NCBI RefSeq assembly: GCF_024294905.1
Contig: NZ_JANCOC010000003.1
Span: forward strand, 1-52,103
From: Rothia gullae
GTDB lineage: Bacteria > Actinomycetota > Actinomycetes > Actinomycetales > Micrococcaceae
DNA: 52,103 nucleotides
Reading direction: 5' to 3'
Made by a program: the position numbers and the translations under genes
Notes under the pieces: model-generated
What the model was told of the DNA's origin: nothing
The model's input: the letters and a program-made list of their open reading frames with translations, nothing else
Database searches by the model: none
Part shown: piece by piece, positions 1 through 8,366 of the stretch
Position numbering within the stretch: the stretch's first letter is position 1
How the letters are laid out: every line of letters begins with the position of its first letter

Positions 1-103
<103 letters not shown>

Positions 104-391
104 CAGTCCTTCACTAAGTGTACTCGCGACCTCAAGAGTGCAGAAGTGTGAGTTGAAGTTCCAGATTTGCGGAATATTTGCAGAATTCGACTCGAATGAC
201 CCTCAGCTCGTGAGCTACGGGTTCAGGTGTTGTATTCTGAGTGCATATGCACCGGAGTGTGCGAACCCTGCGTTTAGGCGGGTGCCGCCCGGTGTGAAAC
301 CAAGAAGGCAACGACGCCCGCATCCGACGCGGACGCATCAGCGCTACAAATACACGCTATTCATAGCGCCACACGACCAGAAGGAGCATAT
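104..391. promoter_or_regulatory. Leader region of the EIIA(Glc) gene with short palindromes
   Basis: No convincing gene is present. Three small inverted repeats are visible: an imperfect hairpin around 199-222 (core AGCTCGTGAGCT), a perfect 12-bp palindrome GTGCATATGCAC at 241-252, and CGCTAT-TC-ATAGCG at 355-368 just before the ribosome binding site AAGGAG (380-385). They could be regulator sites or RNA structure controlling the PTS gene. No clear -35/-10 pair could be fixed. Confidence 0.35.
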
Positions 392-904
392 ATGTTCGGT
401 TTCGGCAAGAAGAAGAAGGAAGCTGCCGCACAGGAAGCATCGTCCGCAGACGTCTACGTCGCACCTGCTGCCGGCGAGTACCTGCCGCTGAGCGAAGTCT
501 CCGACCCCGTTTTCTCTCAGGGCGTTATGGGCGACGGCTACGCAGTGAACCCCACCGCAGGCACCATCGTCGCACCCGTTGCAGGCACCATCGCACTGAT
601 TCAGGACACCCTGCACGCATTCATGCTCCGCACTGAAAACGGCGGCGAGGTACTGGTCCACATCGGTATCGACACCGTTGAGCTCGGTGGCGACGGCTTC
701 ACCAAGCTCGCTAACGTAGGCGACAAGGTTGAGGCAGGCGCACCCATCATCGAGGTCGACTGGGCAGCTATCGAGGGCCGCATCCCCTCCAAGGAAACCA
801 TGGTGATGATCACCAACACCGCAAAGTTCAACATCTCCAAGGACTCTGAGGCACGCCGACCCGTCGCAGCCGGTGACCGCGTCGCTCAGGCATCCAAGAA
901 GTAA
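392..904 (+). CDS. crr: PTS glucose-type EIIA component
   Basis: This 170-residue cytosolic protein is the EIIA(Glc) phosphocarrier that passes phosphate from HPr to the EIIB domain of a sugar permease. The whole length is one EIIA-1 beta-sandwich domain. The two family histidines are visible: His75 in TLHAFML and the phosphorylated His90 in VLVHIGID, preceded by the typical VAPVAGT strand near residue 60. The N-terminus (residues 1-20) is a lysine- and alanine-rich tail. The ATG follows AAGGAG at a good distance. It stands alone, without IIBC, HPr or EI genes beside it, so it probably serves permeases encoded elsewhere. A terminator follows at about 974-1018. Confidence 0.95.
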   Translation: MFGFGKKKKEAAAQEASSADVYVAPAAGEYLPLSEVSDPVFSQGVMGDGYAVNPTAGTIVAPVAGTIALIQDTLHAFMLRTENGGEVLVHIGIDTVELGGDGFTKLANVGDKVEAGAPIIEVDWAAIEGRIPSKETMVMITNTAKFNISKDSEARRPVAAGDRVAQASKK

Positions 905-973
905 GCTGAACCAGCGAAAATAGCTCAGCTTCAACAGCGGTAAAAAACCCGCGAAAAATATTTCAATACAAAA

Positions 974-1018
974 GGTCGCGTCCTGCAGGCTCAATCGGGC
1001 TGTGGGCGCGGTCTTTTT
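974..1018 (+). terminator. Terminator after the EIIA gene
   Basis: An imperfect hairpin (GGTCGCGTCC paired with GGGCGCGGTC, with wobble pairs) is followed by five T residues. Confidence 0.6.
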
Positions 1019-1296
1019 CGTTACACGAGAAACTTTTTAACGCCGCATGAAATGCCGCTAATAAAAGCGGTGGAAAAGGAGAAACACATTCACCCGCATT
1101 ACACTGCGGGTAAGAATGAGGCGCATATAATACCCTATTTGCCTGTGAATGCAGTGAATTACCGATAAAAAAATCGTTATCCTACATAGAGTTGCAGTTT
1201 GAGTTGAGAGAATCGGGACCCTCAGCTATAAACCAAAACTTCAATGACCAACCACACACATTACGCTCAACTCATAAACGAAAAAGAACCACTACG
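1019..1296. promoter_or_regulatory. Intergenic region before the truncated phosphodiesterase gene
   Basis: No gene is seen in this AT-richer stretch. It holds a small hairpin CCCGC-ATTACACT-GCGGG around 1093-1110 and a good -10 box TATAAT near 1126-1131. These are the likely promoter remains of the following broken gene. An open frame continues upstream of 1297 to 1192, but it lacks sequence character. Confidence 0.4.
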
Positions 1297-1692
1297 GTGA
1301 CTGCATTCCCGAAGATCTCCAAGAATCTGAGCCGCCGCGGCTTCATCGGTGCCTCCGCACTGGCACCCGCCGCCCTCATGCTCCAGGCAGGCGAACCCCA
1401 CGCCCCAGCCAGCACCCGCGCACAGCTCGCGGCAGTACACAGCGGCTCCCCCGCACATCAGCTGCTCTACAAGACCTATGAATTCTTCATAGCCCACCGC
1501 GGCGCCGGCAACATCAGCCCCGAACACACCGCCTACGCTTACGCAGAGTCCGTAAGCAGCGGCGCCCTCGCCGTCGAAATTTCCGTACGCACCACCAGCG
1601 ACGGCCGGTTCGTCTGCATGCACGACACCAACATCAAGCGCACCACCGGTGCGTCCATGGACGTGCGCGGCCACACCCTCGAAATACCATGA
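1297..1692 (+). pseudogene. Truncated Tat-exported glycerophosphodiester phosphodiesterase
   Basis: The product starts, from the GTG at 1297, with a twin-arginine signal (SRRGFIG, then a hydrophobic alanine-rich stretch). It then enters a GDPD catalytic domain: HRGAGNISPEHT supplies the first catalytic His-Arg pair, AVEISVRTTSDG the metal-binding Glu, and VCMHDTNIKRTTG the second His. After this first third the frame stops at 1692, and no later GDPD motif (such as the usual ...LxELxxLDAG... segment) is found in any frame before the next gene. GDPD enzymes are normally 250-350 residues, so this is a 3' deletion and the protein is presumably inactive. An in-frame ATG at 1192 gives a longer N-terminus, but it would bury the Tat signal. 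Confidence 0.75.
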
Positions 1693-1822
1693 AGCTGCGC
1701 CAGAAAGTCACCACCGGCCAGGTAGTGAACTGCAAGGTGGAGAGAGCGGGCGAGGGTGCGTAGGGACGCTGGGATGTGTATGTGGGCGGGGAAGGTTCGC
1801 AGGGTAGGGGAGCGCGCGGGAC

Positions 1823-1828
1823 TAGAAT
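1823..1828 (+). promoter_or_regulatory. Candidate -10 box of the aldehyde dehydrogenase gene
   Basis: TAGAAT lies 51 bases before the ATG at 1880, giving a leader of about 45 nt that carries the ribosome binding site GAAAGG (1868-1873). No convincing -35 is seen. Confidence 0.4.
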
Positions 1829-1879
1829 TAAAAGCGTCAGAGTCGACCGTACCGGACGCCCCAACCCGAAAGGCACGCC

Positions 1880-3541
1880 ATGACCACCTCACCCGAAAGC
1901 TCCGCCGAGAATCCCACCGCAAAGACCGCTGCGAAATCCGCCCAGCTACGAGGCCGCACCGAACCGCACATGCAAAGCATCAACATGCCGCAGCGTGAAC
2001 CCATCGACCCCTACGAACGGCCCTCCTCCCCCTTCTTCTACGTGCCCACCGACCTGCTCATCGGCGGCAGCTGGGTCACCGGCGACAACGGATCCTTCCC
2101 CGTACACAACCCCTCCTGCGGCCAAATCCTCACGCACGTCGCCGACGCCAGCATCGAACAGGGCATCGAAGCACTCGACGCCGCCTGTGACGCCCGCACC
2201 TCATGGGCGGCAACCAGCGTCCGCGAACGCGCCAACATCCTCAACCGCGCCTACACGCTCATGACGCAGCGCACCGAAGTCATCGCCCGGCTCATGACCC
2301 TCGAAATGGGCAAGCCCCTCGACCAGTCCCGCGGCGAAGTCGCCTACGCGGCAAACTACCTGCGCTGGTACGCCGAAGAAGCCGCCCGCAACTTCGGCCG
2401 CACCGCCGTCGCCCCCGAATCCGGGATGCAGATCACCACCGTACGCCGCCCCGTCGGCCCCTGCCTGCTGATTACCCCCTGGAACTTCCCGCTCGCCATG
2501 GCGGCACGCAAGGTCGCCCCGGCGCTCGCGGCGGGCTGCACCGCGGTGCTCAAGCCCGCCTCCCTGACTCCGCTCAGCTCCCTGTACTTCGCGTCCCTGA
2601 TGCGTGAGGCGGGCCTGCCGGACGGCGTGCTGAACGTGGTAACCACCTCCCGTACCGGCGAGGTTGTCTCCGCGCTGATGGCTGATGAGCGTCTGCGGAA
2701 GGTCTCGTTCACCGGCTCCACCGCCGTGGGTCGCACCCTGCTCGCGCAGGCCTCGCAGAATGTTCTGCGCACCTCCATGGAGTTGGGCGGCAACGCCCCG
2801 TTCATCGTCTTTGAGGATGCGGACATCCCTGCCGCCGTGGAGGGCGCCTACGCGGCGAAGATGAGAAATATGGGCGAGGCGTGCACCGCCGCTAACCGAT
2901 TCATTGTGCACGAGGACATTGCGGAAGAGTTCACGGCCGCCTTTGTAGAGCGCATGGAGGCGACCGTCGTGGGTGACGGAACCGTCAACGGAACCGAATG
3001 CGGACCGCTAATTCAACCTTCAGCGGTTGAATCCATGCTTTTTATGGTCGAAGACGCCCTGGGCAAGGGTGCGCTCCTCGCCTGCGGCGGGTACATTCCC
3101 GAGCTTGAGGAGAACGTTCCGAGCGATACCGGCGGCATGCCCAAGAACCTGAACAAGGGCAACTTTGTGGCCCCCACCGTGCTGACCGGCGTGACCGATT
3201 CGATGCGCGTGTGGCGTGAAGAGATTTTCGGGCCCGTAGCCCCGATTGCCACGTTCGGTGGCTACGGTGAGGAGGGTGAACGCACCGCCCTGAAACTCGC
3301 CAACGACACCGAGTACGGCCTGGCGGCGTACGTGTACACGAGCAACCACCCGCGCTTTACACGCATGGCGGCTGGTCTGGAGTTCGGGCTAATCGGTTAC
3401 AACTCCGGCGTTATCTCGAACGCGGCAGCCCCCTTCGGCGGCGTGAAGCAGTCCGGCATGGGTCGCGAGGGCGGCCCCGAGGGTTTGGAGGAGTACACCG
3501 AGCTGCAGTACATCGGCGCGCCGAACCCGTTCGCCGGATAA
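1880..3541 (+). CDS. gabD: NAD(P)-dependent succinate-semialdehyde dehydrogenase
   Basis: This 553-residue aldehyde dehydrogenase superfamily protein probably oxidises succinate semialdehyde to succinate (4-aminobutyrate branch). Motifs run in family order: ITPWNFP (Asn202, oxyanion hole), LKPAS (Lys225, cofactor), FTGST (277-281), the general base Glu301 in MELGGNAP, and the nucleophile Cys335 in NMGEACTAANRF. The EACTAANR context is typical of the succinate-semialdehyde group rather than of betaine or phenylacetaldehyde dehydrogenases. About 30-35 extra N-terminal residues precede the usual start, and an internal ATG (residue 31 or 36) could be the true one. The first ATG has the ribosome binding site GAAAGG. 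No gabT or gabP is adjacent. A terminator follows at 3612. Confidence 0.85.
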   Translation: MTTSPESSAENPTAKTAAKSAQLRGRTEPHMQSINMPQREPIDPYERPSSPFFYVPTDLLIGGSWVTGDNGSFPVHNPSCGQILTHVADASIEQGIEALDAACDARTSWAATSVRERANILNRAYTLMTQRTEVIARLMTLEMGKPLDQSRGEVAYAANYLRWYAEEAARNFGRTAVAPESGMQITTVRRPVGPCLLITPWNFPLAMAARKVAPALAAGCTAVLKPASLTPLSSLYFASLMREAGLPDGVLNVVTTSRTGEVVSALMADERLRKVSFTGSTAVGRTLLAQASQNVLRTSMELGGNAPFIVFEDADIPAAVEGAYAAKMRNMGEACTAANRFIVHEDIAEEFTAAFVERMEATVVGDGTVNGTECGPLIQPSAVESMLFMVEDALGKGALLACGGYIPELEENVPSDTGGMPKNLNKGNFVAPTVLTGVTDSMRVWREEIFGPVAPIATFGGYGEEGERTALKLANDTEYGLAAYVYTSNHPRFTRMAAGLEFGLIGYNSGVISNAAAPFGGVKQSGMGREGGPEGLEEYTELQYIGAPNPFAG

Positions 3542-3611
3542 GCCTGTTTGCCGGGTACGGCGGGATACCGGCTGCGACGAACCCTGGACACGGCGAACTT
3601 TGGATACAGCG

Positions 3612-3652
3612 AAGCTCCGGCGGGTACCCGAGAAGGTGCCCGCCGGGGCTTT
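3612..3652 (+). terminator. Terminator after gabD
   Basis: A strong GC hairpin (AGCTCCGGCGGG paired with CCCGCCGGGGCT) is followed by a short T stretch. It sits between the convergent genes and may serve both. Confidence 0.7.
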
Positions 3653-3693
3653 ACGCTGTCTACATCATGCGCGGGTGCTAGAACTGGCTCTGT

Positions 3694-4803
3694 CTAGAGC
3701 TGGCGCAGTGCGAGCAGCTCGCGGCTGAAAGCATCTGCGGGACCCTTGCCGCACGAGTTGGGGCGCGGCTCAAGGGTGACCCGCTCAAAGAAGGTGACCC
3801 AGGTGCGTCCGTCGGTGTGGGAGGTGAGCGCCACCTCCATGGTGGGGTGTTCGGCGGTATCTGCCGGGGGCTCAATGCCCGCCTCGCGGAGCGCAATGAA
3901 TGCCTCCCGCCCCGATGTTTCACGTGAAACCAAACCTCCAGAGGTTACTTCTTCACCTTTTTTCTCCAGTTCGAAGCGTACGGCAACCTCCGCCGCCTGC
4001 TCCACCGGGGTATCCGTGCTGCGGCCTCGCAGGCCGTGCAGCGACGGAATGGAACGACCCGCCAGCGACAGGTACGCCGCCAGCGCCGAAGGCTCCGACA
4101 GGCGACCGTAGGTGTAGCCGGTGGGCAGCATAATGCCGACCGGGGCAAAGCGGTGACCGCCCGTATGCGAGCACTCCCAGACCACATTACCCGGCAGGAT
4201 ATCCGCCAGGTGCGCCGCAATGGGGCGACCGCGCAGGGCACAGCAGCGGTCACGCTTGGAGTGGGCGCACACGAGAATGGCGGGGGAATCAATGAGCTCC
4301 GCGCCGGTCACCTGAATCAACTCCTGGGGGTTGCCCAGGGGTAGGTCGAGGAGCTGTTCGGGGGTGCTCACGCTGAACGAGTAGAGCTTCTCCTCGCCCG
4401 GGGTGCAGAGCGCGTAGAGCACCCGGTGGGTCGGGTTGCCGGATGCATCCGGCGCACCGTGCAGCACGCGGCCCGCCCTGCCCGTCTGGCGGATCAGCAG
4501 GAACTTCAGCCCCGCCTGTGAGACTGCCTCACCCAACGCCTCCGAAAGCTCCTCGCCGAGGGCGGAGCCGTCCAGCACGTCGCGGCCCCACTGGCCCACG
4601 TGCTCGAGAGCCAGCCAAGCGGTGGCGCGTCCGGCGGTGCCGCCGAGAGCCTCGTCGCCGTAGAGGGAGCAGGAATCCGTCGGGATGCTCGTGGCGCGGG
4701 TGCGTGAAGAGAGCTCATCGGCGTGTGCGGCACGCAGGTTGTTCAGCTCGGCGGGGTTGGTGGCGCGCGGCTCGGGGGTTGCGGGGGTGCAGGATTCAGT
4801 CAT
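3694..4803 (-). CDS. Sucrase/ferredoxin-like family protein
   Basis: This 369-residue protein belongs to the Suc_Fer-like family common in Actinobacteria. It has a thioredoxin-like ferredoxin fold, and its biochemical role is not settled. The signature is clear in the middle: CAHSKRDRCCALRG followed about 25 residues later by VWECSHTGGHRFAPVGI and PTGYTYGRL. The Cys and His residues are those expected to hold an iron-sulfur cluster in relatives. The C-terminal third (about 270-369) ends in a TWVTFFERVTLEPRP segment usual for the family. The ATG is 9 bases after TAGAAT (4813-4818), so the mRNA has almost no leader, although AAGGA is also present. Confidence 0.8.
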   Translation of the reverse strand: MTESCTPATPEPRATNPAELNNLRAAHADELSSRTRATSIPTDSCSLYGDEALGGTAGRATAWLALEHVGQWGRDVLDGSALGEELSEALGEAVSQAGLKFLLIRQTGRAGRVLHGAPDASGNPTHRVLYALCTPGEEKLYSFSVSTPEQLLDLPLGNPQELIQVTGAELIDSPAILVCAHSKRDRCCALRGRPIAAHLADILPGNVVWECSHTGGHRFAPVGIMLPTGYTYGRLSEPSALAAYLSLAGRSIPSLHGLRGRSTDTPVEQAAEVAVRFELEKKGEEVTSGGLVSRETSGREAFIALREAGIEPPADTAEHPTMEVALTSHTDGRTWVTFFERVTLEPRPNSCGKGPADAFSRELLALRQL

Positions 4804-4812
4804 GGTTCCTTG

Positions 4813-4818
4813 ATTCTA
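4813..4818 (-). promoter_or_regulatory. -10 box of the sucrase/ferredoxin-like gene
   Basis: TAGAAT on the minus strand ends 9 bases before the ATG at 4803, giving a leader of only 2-3 nt if transcription starts 7 bases after the box. Confidence 0.5.
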
Positions 4819-4918
4819 CGCCTGCAGGATGTGAATGACCTATGTTGCCCCTGTATGGTCTAAATGCTGAAAAACAACCGCACAAGGGTGATTTTTGGGG
4901 GCTATCGGGGGGGGGTAA

Positions 4919-5542
4919 CTACTCAGGAAGAAGTGCTGAGGCGACGCGGTAGAGGCGGTCCTTTTCCTTGGGGGTGCCGAAGAAGGAGCGGAGCATGTAC
5001 CCCTGGAAGACCATCATGAAGGCGTCTGCAGTGTCGCGGGCGTAGTCGGCGATGAGCGCCTCCTGTTCGGGGGTGCGCTGCGCCGAATTGGGGTTGATTT
5101 CGTGTAGAACGCGCAGCTGTTCGGCTGCCCAGGGGGTGAGGGTCTTTACGATGATGCCCTGCAATAGAGGCATGATGTCCGCGGTTGCCCTGGCGATTTC
5201 GGGTGCGTGGAGCGATTCGGCGCGGATGCGCAGCATGGCAGAGAAATTGTCGTTTACCAGCTGGTTCGTGTGGATGGTTTCGAGAATATCCTGGGGGCCT
5301 GCGCCTTCGGGGAGTGTTTCGTAGAGCTCCTTGACGTTGTTGAGGCGCTCGTTGATGGCGGTGATGAGGATGTCTTCTTTGCCGGAGAAGTGCGAGTAGA
5401 TGGACCCGGAGGACAGTCCGGAGGCTTTGATGATGTCGCTCATGGAGGTGTTGGTGTAGCCCTTTTCGAGGAAGCAGCTAATGGCGGCTTCGATGATTTG
5501 GGCTCGGCGTGCGGCTTTGGTGGCGTCTGTTAGTCGGGGCAT
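4919..5542 (-). CDS. TetR family transcriptional repressor
   Basis: This 207-residue regulator has an N-terminal TetR DNA-binding domain (about residues 10-56): RRAQIIEAAISCFLEKGY, then the helix-turn-helix MSDIIKASGLSSGSIYSHF and the family end GKEDIL. The rest is an alpha-helical ligand-binding domain with no recognisable ligand. It is transcribed away from the membrane-protein gene at 5701. Two copies of one palindrome lie between them, so it most likely represses that gene in response to a small molecule. The start is supported by TAGACT six bases before the ATG (leaderless). A G9 run lies just past its stop codon. Confidence 0.93.
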   Translation of the reverse strand: MPRLTDATKAARRAQIIEAAISCFLEKGYTNTSMSDIIKASGLSSGSIYSHFSGKEDILITAINERLNNVKELYETLPEGAGPQDILETIHTNQLVNDNFSAMLRIRAESLHAPEIARATADIMPLLQGIIVKTLTPWAAEQLRVLHEINPNSAQRTPEQEALIADYARDTADAFMMVFQGYMLRSFFGTPKEKDRLYRVASALLPE

Positions 5543-5548
5543 GGTTCC

Positions 5549-5554
5549 AGTCTA
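5549..5554 (-). promoter_or_regulatory. Leaderless -10 box of tetR
   Basis: TAGACT on the minus strand is separated from the ATG at 5542 by exactly six bases, so transcription is expected to begin at or next to the start codon. Confidence 0.6.
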
Positions 5555-5608
5555 GGGGGTGGGGCTAAAGAACGCGTAAACACAACACTGATTCTTTTTG
5601 TGACTTTA

Positions 5609-5632
5609 CAAACAAAATAGCTATTTTGTTTG
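5609..5632. promoter_or_regulatory. TetR operator 1 (perfect 24-bp palindrome)
   Basis: A perfect palindrome with half-site CAAACAAAATAG. Its centre is 59 bp from that of operator 2. Its right end overlaps the candidate -35 box TTTGCA (5629-5634) of the downstream membrane-protein gene, so binding should block that promoter. Confidence 0.8.
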
Positions 5633-5658
5633 CACTCGGTAAAAATCGAGAGTAGAGT
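5629..5658 (+). promoter_or_regulatory. Candidate promoter of the membrane-protein gene
   Basis: TTTGCA (5629-5634), an 18-base spacer and TAGAGT (5653-5658). It lies between the two TetR operators. Confidence 0.45.
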
Positions 5659-5667
5659 TCTGACTCG

Positions 5668-5691
5668 TAAACGAAATAAGCATTTTGTTTG
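5668..5691. promoter_or_regulatory. TetR operator 2 (imperfect copy)
   Basis: This 24-bp site matches operator 1 at 19 of 24 positions, the right half (ATTTTGTTTG) exactly. It ends at the first G of the ribosome binding site GGAG of the gene starting at 5701. Confidence 0.7.
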
Positions 5692-5700
5692 GAGATTGTC

Positions 5701-6978
5701 ATGAACAACGAAACCACCACCGCAGTCACCGCAGAAGCAGTGACCGCCGCAGCCACCCAAGCTGCCGCATCCCAGAAGATCGCGGCAAAGAGCATTGCAG
5801 AAACAAGCACGCAAGAAACCACCGACCGTTCCTCCTGGCTCAAGGTCGTCACCACCTCCGTACTATCATCCTTGGTGGTAGCACTCATCGTCCTAGCCTT
5901 CACCTGGCCCACCAAGACCATGGAAGCAAAGAACCTGCCCGTCTCTATCGCAGGCCCCGAGGTGACCGTCAGTCAGTTTGAACAGTCCCTCAAAGACCAA
6001 GGTATTGAAACCTTCGACTTGAAGCAGGCATCCTCCCGCGAAGAGGCTGAACAGCAAATCAAGCAGCGCGAAACCTACGGCGCAATCATCTTCACCGAAG
6101 GCGCCGCCCCCGAAGTGCTGACCGCACCAGCCGCAAACGCCGCAGCAACCCAGATGCTCAACAGCGTAGCCACCCAGCTGAACGCACAAATTCAGCAGAA
6201 GGCACTCGCCGCCAAGACTGAGGCCCTCACCCAGGCGGTGCAGGCGGGCGGTGAACAGGGTGCGCAGGCTGCCGCCCAGCTGGAGCAGATGAAGGTGCAG
6301 GCCGAGCAGGCATCCGCAATGGCGGTGAAGACCACCATCGTAGTACCCCTGAATGATGTTGACACCTCCGGCACTGGTATCGCTATCTCCGCATTCCCGC
6401 TGGTTATTGGCGGTATTCTCGGTGGTTCCTTCTCCGTACTGTGCGTGAACGGCACCTGGCGCCGCTTCGCCACCGCAACCCTGTACTCCGTCATCGGTGG
6501 TGCACTGACCGCCCTGATTCTGAACGTCTGGTTCGGTTTCATCCCCGGCGACTTCGCAACCCTGTGGGCTGCGTTCGGCGCTACCTACCTGGCGACCGCC
6601 TTCTTCATTGTGGGCGTGGGTGCGCTGTCTTCGCCGCTGGTTGGTCTCGCTGTAGGCGCGGTCATCACCATGTTCATTGGTAACCCGATTTCGGGCGCAA
6701 GTATGCCGAGCGTGTTCCTGCCCGGTGCGTGGGGGCAGATTGGTCAGATGATGGTGCCGGGTGCTTCCTCGACTCTGCTGCGTTCGATTGCGTACTTCCC
6801 GGAGGTTGCAACGAGCGACCAGTGGCTGGTGCTTGGTTCCTGGATTGCGTTCGGTCTGCTGACCGGCGTGATTGGCTGGGCTCTCAAGGAGCGCCGCCCC
6901 GCACGGGGGGCGGCATACCCCCGGGGGGTGGCATACCGGGCGAAACGTCCCCGACGAAATATCCCGGTAAAAAGTTAA
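5701..6978 (+). CDS. YhgE/Pip or DUF3533-type membrane protein under TetR control
   Basis: This 425-residue inner-membrane protein has one membrane helix near residues 50-70 (LSSLVVALIVLAFTW). An extracytoplasmic region of about 160 residues follows, rich in Ala/Gln and probably helical (near 140-210). Five closely packed membrane helices then start near residue 230 (SAFPLVIGGILGGSF) and end near 410. This layout is that of the YhgE/Pip and DUF3533 (ABC-2-like) families, which lack their own ATPase. The function is unknown, and export of or tolerance to a membrane-active compound is plausible because a TetR repressor controls it. The ATG at 5701 follows GGAG. A TTG four codons upstream lies inside operator 2 and is unlikely. 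The last 25 residues are Arg/Pro-rich and of low complexity. Confidence 0.75.
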   Translation: MNNETTTAVTAEAVTAAATQAAASQKIAAKSIAETSTQETTDRSSWLKVVTTSVLSSLVVALIVLAFTWPTKTMEAKNLPVSIAGPEVTVSQFEQSLKDQGIETFDLKQASSREEAEQQIKQRETYGAIIFTEGAAPEVLTAPAANAAATQMLNSVATQLNAQIQQKALAAKTEALTQAVQAGGEQGAQAAAQLEQMKVQAEQASAMAVKTTIVVPLNDVDTSGTGIAISAFPLVIGGILGGSFSVLCVNGTWRRFATATLYSVIGGALTALILNVWFGFIPGDFATLWAAFGATYLATAFFIVGVGALSSPLVGLAVGAVITMFIGNPISGASMPSVFLPGAWGQIGQMMVPGASSTLLRSIAYFPEVATSDQWLVLGSWIAFGLLTGVIGWALKERRPARGAAYPRGVAYRAKRPRRNIPVKS

Positions 6979-7050
6979 GAGGGGTGTGGGCGGGGTCCAG
7001 TCAACCCGGCACACACCCTTTTCTGTCGGCCAACCGGCTGTTATTCGCTG

Positions 7051-7878
7051 TTATTGGTTGTCGAGGACGTACTGCTTGAACTGCTCGTCCCGGCGCTTGA
7101 ATTCTTTAAGCTCATTCTCCAGGGCTGCCTGGTTCTTGGCGACGAGCGGCTTCTGGTACTGCGCCTCCAGGTCGTAGAGCTTCTGCGAGCGGCCTACATC
7201 CTGATTGCACTGTGCCTGGATGGTGGCCATTCGAATTTCTTCTTCGGAGGCGACGGTGCTCTGACGAATATTCTTTTCTTCCTTAACGGTCACCTCACTA
7301 TCGGGGGTGAGGCCCTTATCCTTGACGCATCGCTTCCACTCGTCGTCGAGAGATTTTTTGAGTTGCCTATCGCCTGCGGCATTTCGGGCGTCGGTCTCCA
7401 AACGCGTAAACGTGCTGCTTCCGAAGGGTATCTCTCCAATTTGCTTCATCTCATCGACGGCGCGCTGATAGCATTCGGTGCGGACATCCTTCCCAGGGTC
7501 GGATGAGGCGGCAGGGGAGGAGAGGTCCAGCGTATTTGAGTCTTCGCGCTCGTGGAGGCCGTATTTTTGGGCGTGCTCAACGTTCCAGATCCCGTAGGTT
7601 CTGCCGAGGTTCCTGCCGGATCCTTCGGTGGGGACGAACATCTCGTAGTGTTGCCCGTGTTCGGCAAAGCACTTTTTGCGGGCGAGCTCAAGGGCTTTGG
7701 TGAAGTATTCGCCCTTGCCGGCGGTGTTGTATGCGTCCAGAGGCAGGATCACCCGGTCATTTTCTGTGTCGAAGATTGCTCGGGCGCTTTCATCCTTCTC
7801 CAACGTGGGACCGAAGGAGCAAGAAGACAGCACAGTGCTGATGAGGGCAGCCGCCAGAAGCTTTTTCAAAGCTGACAT
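7051..7878 (-). CDS. Lipoprotein of unknown function
   Basis: This is a 275-residue product. The start is set at 7878 because MSALKKLLAAALISTVLSSCS gives a complete lipoprotein signal (Lys-Lys, hydrophobic core, lipobox LSSC) and GGAGGAG stands just before this ATG. The frame is open 24 codons further up, but without signal character. The mature part is hydrophilic and charged. Its last 60 residues (DLEAQYQKPLVAKNQAALEN onward) look like a coiled coil. I recognise no family. It lies 14 bases downstream of the secreted protein gene at 7893, so the two are probably co-transcribed. Confidence 0.75.
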   Translation of the reverse strand: MSALKKLLAAALISTVLSSCSFGPTLEKDESARAIFDTENDRVILPLDAYNTAGKGEYFTKALELARKKCFAEHGQHYEMFVPTEGSGRNLGRTYGIWNVEHAQKYGLHEREDSNTLDLSSPAASSDPGKDVRTECYQRAVDEMKQIGEIPFGSSTFTRLETDARNAAGDRQLKKSLDDEWKRCVKDKGLTPDSEVTVKEEKNIRQSTVASEEEIRMATIQAQCNQDVGRSQKLYDLEAQYQKPLVAKNQAALENELKEFKRRDEQFKQYVLDNQ

Positions 7879-7892
7879 GGTGCTCCTCCAAT

Positions 7893-8264
7893 CTATAAGA
7901 TTCGTTGAAGAGAGCTGATGCGGTCGTTCCAATCGAACGGGTCCCACCACTCAAGTCCTTCGCGAACACCCCTTAGATTATTGAAATCTCGTGCATTCGT
8001 AGTAAGGCATGCCCCTCGGTACCCCTCGTGTTCACAGACGCGGTAGTTCTCACCGTAGCTACGAATCGAGCTAATCGAATCGTTGTAAGTTCCGTACCCC
8101 CACCACACGGCAAGGTTTTCGACGGAGTGTCCCTTGGTATCCAGGGTAAGGAATCCCTGCCATTGGGCTTCGGTAAAGAACTGAGCGGAATGACTTGCAG
8201 GGACATTAATCCCTACCAACGTGGTAGCAACCAAGCCGGTTGCCAACAATTTTCGCAGACGCAT
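7893..8264 (-). CDS. Secreted protein of the peptidase-inhibitor I36 / crystallin-like type
   Basis: This 123-residue exported protein starts at 8264 (MRLRKLLATGLVATTLVGIN, signal peptidase site after ASHSA). GGAGA lies upstream. The mature part of about 95 residues carries the pattern of small beta/gamma-crystallin-like I36 inhibitors: YNDSISSIRSYG, VCEHEGYRGACL and a final WNDRISSLQ repeat, with two cysteines. Such proteins bind calcium or inhibit metalloproteases in Streptomyces, but either function here is inference. It is the first gene of a pair with the lipoprotein at 7051. Two strong inverted repeats lie upstream. Confidence 0.7.
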   Translation of the reverse strand: MRLRKLLATGLVATTLVGINVPASHSAQFFTEAQWQGFLTLDTKGHSVENLAVWWGYGTYNDSISSIRSYGENYRVCEHEGYRGACLTTNARDFNNLRGVREGLEWWDPFDWNDRISSLQRIL

Positions 8265-8317
8265 TGAGTGTCTCCAATCTGTCTCAGGGGCTATAGACGT
8301 CGCGGTCGTTGCCCTGT

Positions 8318-8342
8318 AAAACCACATGGTTTATGTGGTTTT
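8318..8342. promoter_or_regulatory. Inverted repeat A upstream of the secreted-protein gene
   Basis: Arms AAAACCACAT and ATGTGGTTTT (10 bp, perfect) with a 5-base centre. It is 54 bases upstream of the start codon at 8264 and is a candidate operator. Confidence 0.55.
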
Positions 8343-8344
8343 TG

Positions 8345-8366
8345 AAATACTTCTCAAGAAGTATTT
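8345..8366. promoter_or_regulatory. Inverted repeat B upstream of the secreted-protein gene
   Basis: Arms AAATACTTCT and AGAAGTATTT (10 bp, perfect) around CA. It directly abuts repeat A, and together they fill the expected promoter of the minus-strand pair. A possible -35 TTGAGA lies inside it. Confidence 0.55.
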
